NCBI RefSeq assembly: GCF_001682865.1
Contig: NZ_MAQX01000001.1
Location: 1,555,290 to 1,619,289, forward strand
Length of the DNA stretch: 64,000 nt
Reading direction: 5' to 3'
From: Bacillus sp. FJAT-26390
GTDB taxonomy: Bacteria > Bacillota > Bacilli > Paenibacillales > Paenibacillaceae
Position 1 is the first letter of the stretch; each line of letters starts with the position of its first letter. Of the stretch, positions 9,821-19,862 are shown piece by piece. The position numbers and the translations under genes are program-made. A model generated the notes under the pieces. That model ran no database searches, was not told the DNA's origin, and saw only the letters and a list, made by a program, of their open reading frames with translations.

Positions 9821-9894
9821 TATCAGTTCTCCCATCCTCAAACCCGATTTGAAAACAAAACAATAGCATCATTACTTATCCATTCGCGCAGCCA

Positions 9895-12288
9895 TTACCT
9901 ATCGAGCAATCCAGTATTTATAATCTTAAATTTCTGACCGGAAGCGGTGTCGAATTGAACAATGTTATTCTCGGACAAGTTCACCTCAACCCGTTCCCCG
10001 TCAGAGGTTACAATAGCCCAAGTAGGATCTGTAAGTAGTGAACAGCTTCCTCCACTTAGAGATTGAATTTCTGCCTCTGCTAGACCGCCTTTGTCCCAGC
10101 GGATAAGCACCTCAAATCCACCGCGTGCGCGAAGCCCCTTGATCTCACCTTTTGGCCAAGCATCGGGAAGCGCGGGAAGGAGCTCCAAATAATGCTGATG
10201 CGATTGCAGCAGCATCTCAGCAATGCCTGCCGTCACTGCAAAATTGCTATCGATCTGGAATGGCGGATGCGCGCCAAATAAATTCGCATATACGCCCCCA
10301 TGATCATAGAGCTCCATATCGCTCTCCTTCACGAGCCGAAGCGACTGGTAAAGGAGCCGCAAGGAGCGGTTCCCATCACGGAATCTTGCCCATAGGCCTA
10401 CCTTCCAGCCCAGGCTCCAGCCCGTGCCATCATCCCCGCGTATAAGCAGCGATTGCTTCGCCGCCTCGAATAGCTCCGGCGTAACGCTTTCCGTTAATTG
10501 CCGACCGGGATAGACGCCAAACAAATGGGAAACATGTCGGTGATGCACGTCCGAATCCTCGAAATCCTGTGACCATTCCTGCAATTGTCCATGGCGCCCG
10601 ATTTGCAGTGGCAGCAAGCATCCTCTTGCCGCTTCGAGCTCTGACCTGAAGACATCATCCATGTTCAGGCATAATGAAGCTTCAATACAATTCGTAAATA
10701 AATCCCAAATTAAAGATAGATCCATCGTTGCGGCGATACTTACGCCGAACGCGCCCGCTTTTGTCCTAAATTTATGCTCTGGCGAAGTGGATGGAGATGT
10801 CACGAGACGTCCTTGTCCGTCATCGATCAGCCAATCCAGACAAAACATTGCCGCTTCCCTCATAATCGGATAAGCTTGATCGCGCAGGTAAAGCTCATCC
10901 TTGCCAAAAGCAAAATGCTCCCACAAATGCTGAGCCAGCCATACGCCGCCCATCGGCCAGTAAGCCCATGCGGGATCTCCGTCCCCGTAATCGCCAACAG
11001 GCGCGGATTGAGCCCAAACGTCTGAATTATGATGCGCAGTCCAGCCTCGTGTGCCGTAATTCGTACTTGCCGTTACCGTACCGTTCACAGACAATTCGCG
11101 AATAAATTCCAGCAGCGGCTGATGACATTCGGCCAGATTACAGGTTTCAACGGGCCAGTAATTCATCTCCGCATTGATGTTCAGCGTCCAGTTGCTGCTC
11201 CAAGGCGGTCTTGTGTACTCATTCCATATCCCCTGCAAATTCGCAGGCTTCGCACCGGTTCGCGAGCTTGCGATCATCAAATAGCGCCCGTAATGAAACA
11301 GTAATTCTACTAATCCCGGATCGCTTGCGCCATAATCGGTAACCCGGCTGTCTGTCGGCATATCCGCAGGGGCCGTAGAATCACCTAGAAGAAATTCCAC
11401 CCGATTAAATAAAGCTTTATAATCCGAGATATGCGCCGCTTTAATCTGGTCATATGACTTCCGAAGACCGTTGTTCATTGCGGCTCCCGCTTCCGCGCCG
11501 GCGTCTTTCCCCTCGCTGCCCGGAAGCCGATTAAAACCGTTGAAGCTAGTTGCTGCGCTAAAATAAAAGCAGACCCGCGTACTTCCATATACGTGAATGC
11601 CGTCCGCATCTACCTTCACGACTCCGTCCTCCGATCTTGCTTCTAGCAAGCCTTCGAAAGTCATCGCCTCTGATTGGGAGCCATCACTGTATACGATTGG
11701 TTTACTGTCGTTAAGATAACTAGGCGCCACATGCTCTGGTGCCTTACCCTTCATCATATAACGCTGCCCGTCTGTCTCTGTGCGATAACGAAGCGGACTA
11801 TCCAAACGAGCATGGACGTCTATGGCTCCGCGCTCGCTTGCTTCAAGCCGCAGCACGATAAGCTGATCCGGATACGAGGCGAGCAATTCCCTTTTATACG
11901 TAATATCCCCGATACGGTATTCCACGCTCGACAATCCGTTTTCCAAATCAAGCGCTCTGCGGTAAGAATCATATTTATTGCCGTGCTCAAAGGATAAAAG
12001 CAAATCTCCAAAAGGAAGAAAGGATTGCGTATAAGGGCCCATCAATTGTTTAGTTTCAATATCCGCCTCCGCATATCGTCCCTCTTCAAGCAGCTTTCGC
12101 ACCCGCGGCAGCGCCTCCTTGGCTCCGGGATTGTTACAGTCCTTTGGATACCCAGACCATAACGTGTCCTCGTTAAGTCCGATTCTCTCTTTCTCTACGC
12201 CTCCGAAAATCATAGCACCTAGTCGGCCATTTCCTATTGGAAGTGCTTCTGTCCATGCGGACGCAGGTTTGTTATATTGCAGCTTCAT
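9895..12288 (-). CDS. GH95 alpha-L-fucosidase (or alpha-L-galactosidase)
   Basis: Predicted inverting exo-glycosidase removing terminal alpha-1,2-linked L-fucose or L-galactose. The GH95 N-terminus is clear ([20 protein letters not shown] followed by LNEDTLWSG). The catalytic neighbourhoods are present: INAEMNYWP near residue 370 (the asparagines that activate water), [10 protein letters not shown] near 500 (general acid Glu) and PPFQIDSNF near 680. The true start is ATG at 12288 (MKLQYNKPA) with AGAGAGGTG upstream, giving 797 residues; the longer frame to 12369 has no ribosome site. No signal peptide, so it acts in the cytoplasm. It lies between a permease gene and the GH36-like gene in the same operon. 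Confidence 0.9.
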   Translation of the reverse strand: MKLQYNKPASAWTEALPIGNGRLGAMIFGGVEKERIGLNEDTLWSGYPKDCNNPGAKEALPRVRKLLEEGRYAEADIETKQLMGPYTQSFLPFGDLLLSFEHGNKYDSYRRALDLENGLSSVEYRIGDITYKRELLASYPDQLIVLRLEASERGAIDVHARLDSPLRYRTETDGQRYMMKGKAPEHVAPSYLNDSKPIVYSDGSQSEAMTFEGLLEARSEDGVVKVDADGIHVYGSTRVCFYFSAATSFNGFNRLPGSEGKDAGAEAGAAMNNGLRKSYDQIKAAHISDYKALFNRVEFLLGDSTAPADMPTDSRVTDYGASDPGLVELLFHYGRYLMIASSRTGAKPANLQGIWNEYTRPPWSSNWTLNINAEMNYWPVETCNLAECHQPLLEFIRELSVNGTVTASTNYGTRGWTAHHNSDVWAQSAPVGDYGDGDPAWAYWPMGGVWLAQHLWEHFAFGKDELYLRDQAYPIMREAAMFCLDWLIDDGQGRLVTSPSTSPEHKFRTKAGAFGVSIAATMDLSLIWDLFTNCIEASLCLNMDDVFRSELEAARGCLLPLQIGRHGQLQEWSQDFEDSDVHHRHVSHLFGVYPGRQLTESVTPELFEAAKQSLLIRGDDGTGWSLGWKVGLWARFRDGNRSLRLLYQSLRLVKESDMELYDHGGVYANLFGAHPPFQIDSNFAVTAGIAEMLLQSHQHYLELLPALPDAWPKGEIKGLRARGGFEVLIRWDKGGLAEAEIQSLSGGSCSLLTDPTWAIVTSDGERVEVNLSENNIVQFDTASGQKFKIINTGLLDR

Positions 12289-12385
12289 GCTTGCACCTCT
12301 CTTTAGCCATGTCATTTTAATGCTACCTATCATCTGAGGCCCCCGTTGACCTGGAGCTAAAGGATTCAAATGCTAGGTGATCTGC

Positions 12386-13390
12386 TTATCCAACCATACC
12401 GCTTCGTTCCATACTCTCTACGAAATGGCGCTGAACAAAAAGGTACATGATGATCAGCGGTAAAATCGCCATCAGCACCGCTGTATTTTGGATCATGGAC
12501 AAATAAAGCGGATCAGGCTTTACCCACTCTCCCGGCGGCGTAAGGTAAAAGAAGATTTGAGCTGCCGCTGTGGACATCATGGACGACATCACTTTGGCAT
12601 CATTCAAAATCAGCCCGGTGAAATAAGAATCATTCCACTGCCACACAAACGAAAATAAAGTAACCGTTATTACAGAAGGAATCGCGTTCGGCAATATAAT
12701 TTTGGTAAATGTCCCAAATGTGCCTGAGCCGTCAACCAAAGCCGCCTCTTCCAGTTCCAACGGAATCCCCCTAAAAAATTGCCGGAAAATATAGACGAAC
12801 AGACCCGTTTTCAGTCCCATACCTAGAGCCGAGGAAATGATGAATGGCCAATAAGAATTAATTAAGCTCAATGGCTGACCTTGAATAAATGACACAATGC
12901 CCAATATATCGAAGTTTTTGTATTGTAAATAAGTCGGAATCATAATGGTCTGCGGCGGCACCAGGATCGTAAAGATCACGCATCCGAACAGCAGGCCGCT
13001 GCCGCGAAACTTGATTCTGGAGAAGCCATAACCTGCAAGCACGCAAGAGAATGTCTGCAGAAACATCACGACGCCCGATAGCAGCACCGTATTAAGAAGT
13101 ATTTTCGGATAGTTCAAGGCCTCGATGACTACTTTGAAATTTTCCAGCGTGAAATGCTTCGGGATCCAGACCACTGTTGCATCATACATATCGATCGGGT
13201 CTTTGATTGCAATCATAACTTTAATCATGATCGGGTATAAAATAATGAACGAAATGCCGCAAATCAATACCGACCGTATGAATATCCATAACCATGACTT
13301 CAGCTTGTTTATCCAGAAGCTCCCTTTGGCCATACGTTCCCAGAGCAGATTTACTAGTCCCCGTTTCGCAACTGCCGCTTTCGTTTTCAT
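12386..13390 (-). CDS. Carbohydrate ABC transporter permease (MalG type), pair 2
   Basis: Membrane permease of a CUT1 importer, 334 residues with about six membrane segments. The EAA loop reads EEAALVDGSGTFGTFTKIILP near residue 220. ATG follows GGAGGG. It is placed directly after the companion permease (13409-14314), separated by 18 bases, and before GH95. This is the second permease pair of the same operon; the first pair lies at 18981-20835. It is longer at the N-terminus than typical MalG-type subunits. Confidence 0.92.
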   Translation of the reverse strand: MKTKAAVAKRGLVNLLWERMAKGSFWINKLKSWLWIFIRSVLICGISFIILYPIMIKVMIAIKDPIDMYDATVVWIPKHFTLENFKVVIEALNYPKILLNTVLLSGVVMFLQTFSCVLAGYGFSRIKFRGSGLLFGCVIFTILVPPQTIMIPTYLQYKNFDILGIVSFIQGQPLSLINSYWPFIISSALGMGLKTGLFVYIFRQFFRGIPLELEEAALVDGSGTFGTFTKIILPNAIPSVITVTLFSFVWQWNDSYFTGLILNDAKVMSSMMSTAAAQIFFYLTPPGEWVKPDPLYLSMIQNTAVLMAILPLIIMYLFVQRHFVESMERSGMVG

Positions 13391-13408
13391 GTCGTCCCTC
13401 CATGCTGG

Positions 13409-14314
13409 TTAGTTGTAATAGAACACTTTTTTGGAAATGAGCATCACGACGATCCATAGGAAGACGGAAATGACCGCAAAATAAATCCAGGCCATCGAAG
13501 CGCTATATCCAAACTGGAAGGACTTGAAAGCCGTATCCCGGATAAGACTGGTTGTCGGACTGCTGAGCAAATTATCTATAATGGAGTAAATGACATTCGT
13601 CAAAATAAGCGGACTTATCATCGGGAATGTAATTTTCCAAAATGATTCGTAAGCCGTCGCGCCCTCGATCTTGGACGCCTCATACAAGGAACCCGAAATG
13701 GATTGCAAGCCTGCCACAAAGATCAGGATTTGCACGCCTGACGAGGTAACAATTTGGTAAATCCGGTTGACCGCACTTACCAAATATTCAACAATACGAT
13801 AATCTACACCCGAGTTGAGAATCAGCTTGGCTAGTTCCAGATTTTGGAACATGGCGAACTCTCCGCTGGATTGCTGGCTGGCGTTATTAATGACGCCTTG
13901 CATATAATCGCCGCTTTCAATTGACGCGATAACGCCGGATGCTAGTATAACCGGAAGGAAGAAGATCGCTCTTGCCAGAGCTCTCCCTTTGAACCTCTGG
14001 TTGAGCAGCACAGCCGCGAATAAGCTGAAAATGACAATTAAGGGAACATTAATGACCATATTAAGGAGCGATTCCGTTAAGGTTCTTACGAAATGCTCAT
14101 TTACAAACAAGACGTTTTTGTAGTTGGACCAGCCGGCAAACTGCATCGAAAATCCTGTTTCATCCACATTCAATGTATTGAAGCTGTAGCGCAGCGAGTT
14201 AATGAGCGGGACTAAAAACAGGAGCAGGAATCCGATAAACCACGGGATGATAAACCATATCCCTTTATACTTTTGCTTCTGATGCAGCGTCAGCCCGATT
14301 TTGGGTAGGTTCAA
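13409..14314 (-). CDS. Sugar ABC transporter permease (MalF type), pair 2
   Basis: Partner permease, 301 residues, with hydrophobic segments beginning near residue 17 (FIIPWFIGFLLLFLVP) and an EAA loop reading EASKIEGATAYESFWKITFP. It starts with TTG, whose bases overlap the stop of the DUF5696-like gene (the shared sequence is TTGA); GGAGG lies nine bases upstream. The overlap suggests translational coupling with that upstream gene, tying this permease pair to the DUF5696/YIP1/NHL trio. The middle carries an insertion (about 130-190) not usual in MalF-type subunits. Confidence 0.9.
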   Translation of the reverse strand: MNLPKIGLTLHQKQKYKGIWFIIPWFIGFLLLFLVPLINSLRYSFNTLNVDETGFSMQFAGWSNYKNVLFVNEHFVRTLTESLLNMVINVPLIVIFSLFAAVLLNQRFKGRALARAIFFLPVILASGVIASIESGDYMQGVINNASQQSSGEFAMFQNLELAKLILNSGVDYRIVEYLVSAVNRIYQIVTSSGVQILIFVAGLQSISGSLYEASKIEGATAYESFWKITFPMISPLILTNVIYSIIDNLLSSPTTSLIRDTAFKSFQFGYSASMAWIYFAVISVFLWIVVMLISKKVFYYN

Positions 14315-16881
14315 TTGCGCTCGCCTCCAATAAGGTAACCCATCGATTCGACGGCATCTCCATTCACGTTGATCGCGTAATCGTTGTAGTTGACGATCAC
14401 TGTCGTTCCGTCCTCGTAAGTTGTTTGATATAAGCCTTTTTCCAGCATCCTGTGATTTATGATCGGCTGGGTTTGTACCCCGCTTAGCACAGCATTGACC
14501 TCATCATAGGCGCTCTTCGCCTCGCCAATCCAATTCCGGTAGTTCGCCGAAAACAAATAATCGAACTCGGACCCCTTCACCGATGACGATTCGGCATAAA
14601 ACCACGTAAAATTCAGATTCGCACCGGTCTCCAGCGCTTTCAGAACATGATGGCGCATCGTCTGCTCGTCGGCTATATTGAGTGCTTCACCCGCGTAATC
14701 GATATACCCATGAAGCGCAATTTCATAGAATGGCACCCCCCGATCCGTAATGTTATAGCCGCTGTTATAAAGTGGAGCATTGACTATATGGTCGGCATAC
14801 GGAAGAGCCCACGCGTTGCCGCCTGACATCATCAGCTTGGATGAACCAGCCAATTTGGCAAGCTGCTCTAGCACGACCCGCTTCGTCTCTTCTCTGGTGA
14901 TCATATGCCCGGCATTAAAGTCGGAATTCAGTTCTCCGCCCATATCGCGTAAAGACAGCCCGGATGCATCGAGGTTCCCATAGCTGCGCGCAAAGCTATT
15001 GATTAAATCGGGCAGCTTTTTCGGCGATAGCGCATAAGCCGTTCTCCCCTCGGTCTCCTTGAAATATCCCGCTGGATTGTAAGGATATATGTTCGCTAAA
15101 GCACCGGTAATGGTTCGCGAAGCTTCCTTCTTGGGACTAAAAGTCCAGCTGTCCTGAACGCTCATAAAAGCAGCGTCCGGGTACACCTCAATGCCATTTC
15201 GGTTCGTGTAATTAAGCAGCTTGGCGAACCCTTTCTTCCCTCCTAGCTTCTTGTCGACAGAGATGGAGGAAGGGCTGGAGTGGGCAATCCCCCCGTTAAA
15301 CCAACCGGTATAGCGCAGCTTAATATTCTCGATCCCGTCTCCTTGAAGATCCTCTAAAATTTCCTGGGCTTGATCAAAGGTTGTCAGCGGCTGATAGGAA
15401 TTGTACGGAACGCCAAGAAAAAACTTTTTCTTGGGCACCCCTCCGATTATTTCTACGAAGAAAGGAGTCTGCCCCTGCCCCTTCACTCTTTCAAGTCCAT
15501 GCTTTTCAGTTAAATAAGTGCGGTAATAGGAAGCCATACCGGAATAGCTCGCCGCTTCTCCTTGCAAGAAGCCATATCGAATCGTAATATCTCCCTGATA
15601 AGGCTTCGCCTGAAACTTGGGCACTGTCTGGGTGGTCCAAGCGCCGGAAAGCGTCAGCGGCTCAAAAGCATTAATCTCGTAGCTGCTATGAACATAGTTA
15701 TATGAGTTTGTTCTGCCGCTAATATCGGCCTCCACTCTGGCAATTCCATCCCCATCCTCAATAATTGCCACAAAGGCCGTATCGTCCTTCTTCATACCAA
15801 ATACCGGCAGACGGGCAGGTGAGCCGCCGAGCGGTTTTAAGCGGCTGAAGCGGGTAGCGTCAATCCCATACAACGCATCCTTATAGGGAGCGGCATCCAG
15901 CTTGCCGTTATTCAAGTAAATTAGGGAGCCCGATCCATCCGGTACAAACATGTATCCTTCTTGTCCTGTCCCGGCAGCACCGAAATAAGGCAGCACCGCA
16001 AGCGTTTGCAAATAATAGCCTTTCGAATCAAGGCTCTCGGTTGAGACATGAACGACAAATTGATCTCCCGCCAGACGATAGGTGACAGGAAGCACGAACA
16101 GCGCCTGATTAGCCGCATTGCCGCCCGAGTTAGCCTCACGATCAACGTTCATTTCTTCCTCGTTATAACCAACCTCTGCGAATACTGCCAATGTTCTCTT
16201 CAAGGCCATTCCGTTTAGCGCAGCGTCCCAACGTTCGTATACCTGCTTTTCCGGATTATGCTTAAAGCGATTAAGCAGCTCTTTTTTGCCCTCGTCATCC
16301 TTAATTTTATCGAGAATGAGCGTCTGGAATCGTTTCTCGCCTATAACAGGCGGAATTTGCTCGAGCCCACGCAATTTCTCGCCGATGGTGTAGGTGATTT
16401 GAATCCCGTCGTTTAATTTCTTATATTCGAACTGGTTATACTGAACGCTTTGACTGAACGAATTATATTGCTGAGGTTTGCCAGATGCATCGGAAAAATG
16501 GAGCAGCAATTGGCTGGACAACATCGATTTGTTAATGCCTGACGCTTTACTGTCCTGTTCGCGGCCTTGCGGATTGGAATGCCAGAACGACCCGTCCCGC
16601 TTGTTTTTGACGGCAATCTCTGTCGTCTTGGCATCAAAATAGAGCGCTAATGATTCGTTCTCCGCCACCATCTCCATCGCTAATGTTTCGGCAGCTTGCG
16701 ATTCGTTGGCGAATTGGGCCGGTGACTCCGTTGCCGAATTAGTTGGCTGTTCTGCTGCTGGTTCTGCTTTAGCTGACCCCGCTTCATCGGAAGGCTCTGC
16801 CGAGCTAATATACATGCTGCTTGCCCATGCAAGCATGCTGAATACAATTGCCGCAATCGTCATTCTCCAATTGCTTTTCAC
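14311..16881 (-). CDS. Secreted DUF5696-like protein with a probable TIM-barrel region
   Basis: A protein of 856-860 residues exported by an N-terminal signal or anchor (hydrophobic IAAIVFSMLAWASSMYISS) followed by an Ala/Glu/Ser-rich linker. The segment from about residue 75 resembles the DUF5696 family of Paenibacillus, recognised from memory. Residues about 90-450 look like beta-sandwich. Residues 465-770 look like a (beta/alpha)8 barrel, with segments such as IKLRYTGWFNGGI, SLRDMGGELNSD and LNFTWFYAES, and the end resembles the small beta domain closing many glycosidases. Function is not established; a surface glycosidase is my inference. The start is GTG at 16881 or TTG at 16893; both are poorly spaced from GGGAGG. 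Its stop overlaps permease pair 2. Confidence 0.75.
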   Translation of the reverse strand: MKSNWRMTIAAIVFSMLAWASSMYISSAEPSDEAGSAKAEPAAEQPTNSATESPAQFANESQAAETLAMEMVAENESLALYFDAKTTEIAVKNKRDGSFWHSNPQGREQDSKASGINKSMLSSQLLLHFSDASGKPQQYNSFSQSVQYNQFEYKKLNDGIQITYTIGEKLRGLEQIPPVIGEKRFQTLILDKIKDDEGKKELLNRFKHNPEKQVYERWDAALNGMALKRTLAVFAEVGYNEEEMNVDREANSGGNAANQALFVLPVTYRLAGDQFVVHVSTESLDSKGYYLQTLAVLPYFGAAGTGQEGYMFVPDGSGSLIYLNNGKLDAAPYKDALYGIDATRFSRLKPLGGSPARLPVFGMKKDDTAFVAIIEDGDGIARVEADISGRTNSYNYVHSSYEINAFEPLTLSGAWTTQTVPKFQAKPYQGDITIRYGFLQGEAASYSGMASYYRTYLTEKHGLERVKGQGQTPFFVEIIGGVPKKKFFLGVPYNSYQPLTTFDQAQEILEDLQGDGIENIKLRYTGWFNGGIAHSSPSSISVDKKLGGKKGFAKLLNYTNRNGIEVYPDAAFMSVQDSWTFSPKKEASRTITGALANIYPYNPAGYFKETEGRTAYALSPKKLPDLINSFARSYGNLDASGLSLRDMGGELNSDFNAGHMITREETKRVVLEQLAKLAGSSKLMMSGGNAWALPYADHIVNAPLYNSGYNITDRGVPFYEIALHGYIDYAGEALNIADEQTMRHHVLKALETGANLNFTWFYAESSSVKGSEFDYLFSANYRNWIGEAKSAYDEVNAVLSGVQTQPIINHRMLEKGLYQTTYEDGTTVIVNYNDYAINVNGDAVESMGYLIGGERN

Positions 16882-16902
16882 CCGTATACCCAACCTCCCT
16901 TC

Positions 16903-17523
16903 CTAGCTTCGCAATGAAATCTCGGTATAAACTGCAAGAACAAAACCTAACATCTCTTGCAGCAGACTAAAGAACAATAGAGCTAAAAATAGTATGATTC
17001 CCATCACCAACAAGGTAAGGGCCATAGTCACAACGGTTTTGGTTACTGAATATTGATGAACGGTCATTGTTCCGATAAATAGCAGCCAAATAAACCATAG
17101 CACCGCCAGCGATTCAATTAAGTAATAAAAAGATGCTTCCCGCAATGTAATGACGTTGCTGAGTAATGTATTCCCAAAACGCATGAGCACAAGCGGGAGA
17201 AGGGAATACCCTGTAGCCATAACGATTTCTTTAAATTTGCCTTCCCCGTCCATCAGCGTAGTCAGTGACCAATTCGATACGCACCAAAGGAAAAAGGGCA
17301 GCACAATATACTGCAGCTCGTTTATGCTGTTTAAATCACCGGGATAGTTGAAGTTGACGACATAACCGGAATACTGACGCAGTATGATCGTTGCAATCGT
17401 CAAAAGCAGCATGATTAACAACGAAATCCGGAGCTTCCCTTTATTTTCGTATTTCAAATCCCAGAACCCTTGGAACGGGTGAAAAAGTAAATAAAACGGA
17501 TATTTGGTCATCTCACGTAACAT
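16903..17523 (-). CDS. YIP1-family polytopic membrane protein
   Basis: A 206-residue integral membrane protein with about five hydrophobic segments. The sequence (short cytoplasmic start with PFYLLFHPFQGFWDLKYENKG, then helices) fits bacterial YIP1-domain proteins, whose function is unknown. The gene start overlaps the end of the NHL-propeller gene by 11 bases, and an AAGGTGAAGG ribosome site lies inside that gene. ATG at 17511 is an alternative start. The tight packing with the NHL protein and the DUF5696-like protein suggests that the three form a unit at the membrane alongside the transporter. This partnership is inferred from gene order. Confidence 0.75.
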   Translation of the reverse strand: MLREMTKYPFYLLFHPFQGFWDLKYENKGKLRISLLIMLLLTIATIILRQYSGYVVNFNYPGDLNSINELQYIVLPFFLWCVSNWSLTTLMDGEGKFKEIVMATGYSLLPLVLMRFGNTLLSNVITLREASFYYLIESLAVLWFIWLLFIGTMTVHQYSVTKTVVTMALTLLVMGIILFLALLFFSLLQEMLGFVLAVYTEISLRS

Positions 17524-18964
17524 TCGCCTTCACCTTTCCAGTCGTCCGTCTTTTTATAAGCCTCCAACACCAGAACGCCACACCAAGGACAATGACGACC
17601 GTCATGCCTAATCCAAAATAATTCCGCAAAATTTCTTTGCGGTACTTCCCAAGCGCTTTGGAGTAGTACTCTCTGTCATATCCTAAGCGGAGATTTTCCA
17701 TCGCCAGCTTATTTTCTCCTTGCCTGAGCAGCGCTTTCCCAATACCGACATAAGCGATTTCATTATTGGCGTCCAGGTTAAGCAGTTCACTCCATTTGCT
17801 TTCCGCTTCATCATATTTGCCGGTGACTAGCAAATCATTGGCTTCATTAATCAATGTTCCGTAGCGGGTCGGGTTAAACACATTGATCCGGTTCATCCCC
17901 TGATCAAGCACGAAAAATTGCTTGCCTCTGCTTTCAAGGGCAATCGGCGTTTTGAATGTTCCTTCCTGATCCCCTATCCGGCCAAAAATATACAGCAAAT
18001 TCCCATCCTCGTTGTAACTAAATATGCGGCCTTTTTTGGAATCAAGCACACTATACAATCCACTGTCGCCTACTTTTACATCGACAAGAATAGAACTTGC
18101 TTCGGGTGAACCCGAATATACGTCGCCCTTTGGATAGAAGTACCCTTCTCGCCGTAGCACGTCCACTCCGGTCGGGTTCAATCGTTTGACCGGATTGGTG
18201 GAGTTGATCTCCCCGGTTGTCGTATAAATAAACCCTTCCTGATCGACATCCAGGTTGTTGAATTCAATCGGGATGAATTGAGCCAGCTTGCTTCTTTGCG
18301 ACTCGGTCGACAGTTGTTTCCAGAAATAATCCCATATATTAAACTTTACCGGATTGGTTCCCATAAACCCGGTGAAGCTTCCGGCCGCATCCAGCTCAAT
18401 AATGCCGTCGAATACCCCTGTGCCTATCACATAGATGCGACCGGCATTATCCAGCGCAATTTTTCTTGGAAGGTATTCAAATCCAGCGCCAAAGATTTCC
18501 GACTTGGGGGCGCCGATTTCCCGTACGAACACCCCCTCATTGGTCAGTTCTACAACTCTACGATTATTGGTATCGGCAACATAGATGTGGCCTTTTTGGG
18601 TTACGAATATGCCTTGCGGGTTATTGAAAAGCTGCTGCTTGCCCGCGTCTTGAAACCCGCGAATTTGCCGAATAACGTTCCACTGTTCATCAAAGACGAC
18701 AATCCGTCCGTTTCCGGCATCCAGCAAATACAGATGTCCATCACTAGCCACGTACATATCTGTTGGTCCATTGAATTTACCGATTCCTTGCTCGGCGCCA
18801 TCGATGACCCTTTCCGGCAAATAAGCATTCGGTGTGCTTTTTGTCGTCCCCCAGTACGAATACGAATATCCCTCATAGGGCGCCGCTGCTTGCAGCGGCG
18901 CTGCAAACAAGCTGATTGCAGCGAGCAGCAGAGCGGCTACGCATATTGACTTCATGAGCTTCAC
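17513..18964 (-). CDS. NHL-repeat beta-propeller protein, exported, C-terminal anchor
   Basis: A 483-residue protein with a signal peptide (VAALLLAAISLFAAPLQAAA), a beta-propeller of NHL-type blades over about residues 55-345 (GPTDMYVASDGHLYLLDAGN, NPQGIFVTQKGHIYVADTNN and similar), a short helical-repeat segment (about 355-435, TPR-like, with ALLRQGENKLAMENLRLGYD) and a membrane segment near 445-465 before a basic tail. It should therefore sit outside the membrane, anchored at its C-terminus. GTG at 18964 follows GGGGGGAG. It overlaps the YIP1 gene. NHL propellers commonly bind proteins or glycans; here a role as platform for glycan capture or as a sensor is inference. Confidence 0.82.
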   Translation of the reverse strand: MKLMKSICVAALLLAAISLFAAPLQAAAPYEGYSYSYWGTTKSTPNAYLPERVIDGAEQGIGKFNGPTDMYVASDGHLYLLDAGNGRIVVFDEQWNVIRQIRGFQDAGKQQLFNNPQGIFVTQKGHIYVADTNNRRVVELTNEGVFVREIGAPKSEIFGAGFEYLPRKIALDNAGRIYVIGTGVFDGIIELDAAGSFTGFMGTNPVKFNIWDYFWKQLSTESQRSKLAQFIPIEFNNLDVDQEGFIYTTTGEINSTNPVKRLNPTGVDVLRREGYFYPKGDVYSGSPEASSILVDVKVGDSGLYSVLDSKKGRIFSYNEDGNLLYIFGRIGDQEGTFKTPIALESRGKQFFVLDQGMNRINVFNPTRYGTLINEANDLLVTGKYDEAESKWSELLNLDANNEIAYVGIGKALLRQGENKLAMENLRLGYDREYYSKALGKYRKEILRNYFGLGMTVVIVLGVAFWCWRLIKRRTTGKVKANVT

Positions 18965-18980
18965 TCGTCTCCCCCCTGCC

Positions 18981-19862
18981 CTATTCCTTCATTCCGGAAG
19001 ATGCCATCGTCTGGATAATTTGACTTTGCGTAATAATGAACATCACAACCGGAACGACCATCAGCAGCAAGGCAACTGCCGCCCCGGCGCCTGCACGTGC
19101 AATGCCGCCTTGTATGATTTGACCCATCGCAAAGTGCATCGTTTTTAGCTCCTCGCTGTAAATGAAGCTGCCTCCGTCTGTTGCCCAAAGCATTTGAAAT
19201 AACAATATAATAAGTGTGAACCATGCCGGTTTCACCAGCGGCATCACAATCGACCAGAAGATCCGGTATTCATTGGCTCCGTCGATCTTGGCAGATTCAA
19301 GTAACGCCATTGGAATTTGTTCGATAAATTGCTTCATTAAATAAAGCCCCAGCGGAAATGCAAATGCAGGGATAATAATCGCCCAATACGTATCGATCCA
19401 GCCAAGCCAAGACATGGTCATATAGTTCGGGATGGCCGTAACCTGTGAAGAAAACATCAAGGACAATACAACAATGCTAAACAGCGCTTTCGAGCCGCGG
19501 AAGTTATACTTGGCAAGCGGATAGGCTGCCGCGGAAGCAAGAATAACATGCCCTACGGTCCCGACAAGCGTAATAAATACGGTATTAAAAATATATCTCG
19601 AGAATGGAACCCAAGATTTCGCCATCAGGTGAAACAGGTCCGGAAAATTGTTTAATGTTGGGTTCCGGACAAAAATGGTAGGCGGAAATATAAAAAGCTC
19701 GTCTAACGGTTTGAACGCATTATTAATGGTATAAATTAAAGGGATGGCCATAAAAGCTCCAAACAAGCCCAGCAAGAGAAACAACAGGAAATTCACTTGC
19801 CAGGAACGATTGATTCTTTTTTGACCGCCTAATCGGAGCGAAATTCTCACGGACCTATTCAC
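18981..19862 (-). CDS. Carbohydrate ABC transporter permease (MalG type), pair 1
   Basis: CUT1 permease, 293 residues, six hydrophobic segments and an EAA loop reading ESAKIDGANEYRIFWSIVMP. It starts with GTG overlapping the stop region of the upstream permease; a second GTG four codons later is equally possible. It is followed after 16 bases by the NHL gene. With its partner it forms the first of two permease pairs in the operon. Confidence 0.92.
   Translation of the reverse strand: MNRSVRISLRLGGQKRINRSWQVNFLLFLLLGLFGAFMAIPLIYTINNAFKPLDELFIFPPTIFVRNPTLNNFPDLFHLMAKSWVPFSRYIFNTVFITLVGTVGHVILASAAAYPLAKYNFRGSKALFSIVVLSLMFSSQVTAIPNYMTMSWLGWIDTYWAIIIPAFAFPLGLYLMKQFIEQIPMALLESAKIDGANEYRIFWSIVMPLVKPAWFTLIILLFQMLWATDGGSFIYSEELKTMHFAMGQIIQGGIARAGAGAAVALLLMVVPVVMFIITQSQIIQTMASSGMKE

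Noticed and set aside
18278..18949. Plus-strand open frame of 223 codons
   Set aside because: It lies fully inside the NHL gene on the opposite strand and its product shows no family features or ribosome site.
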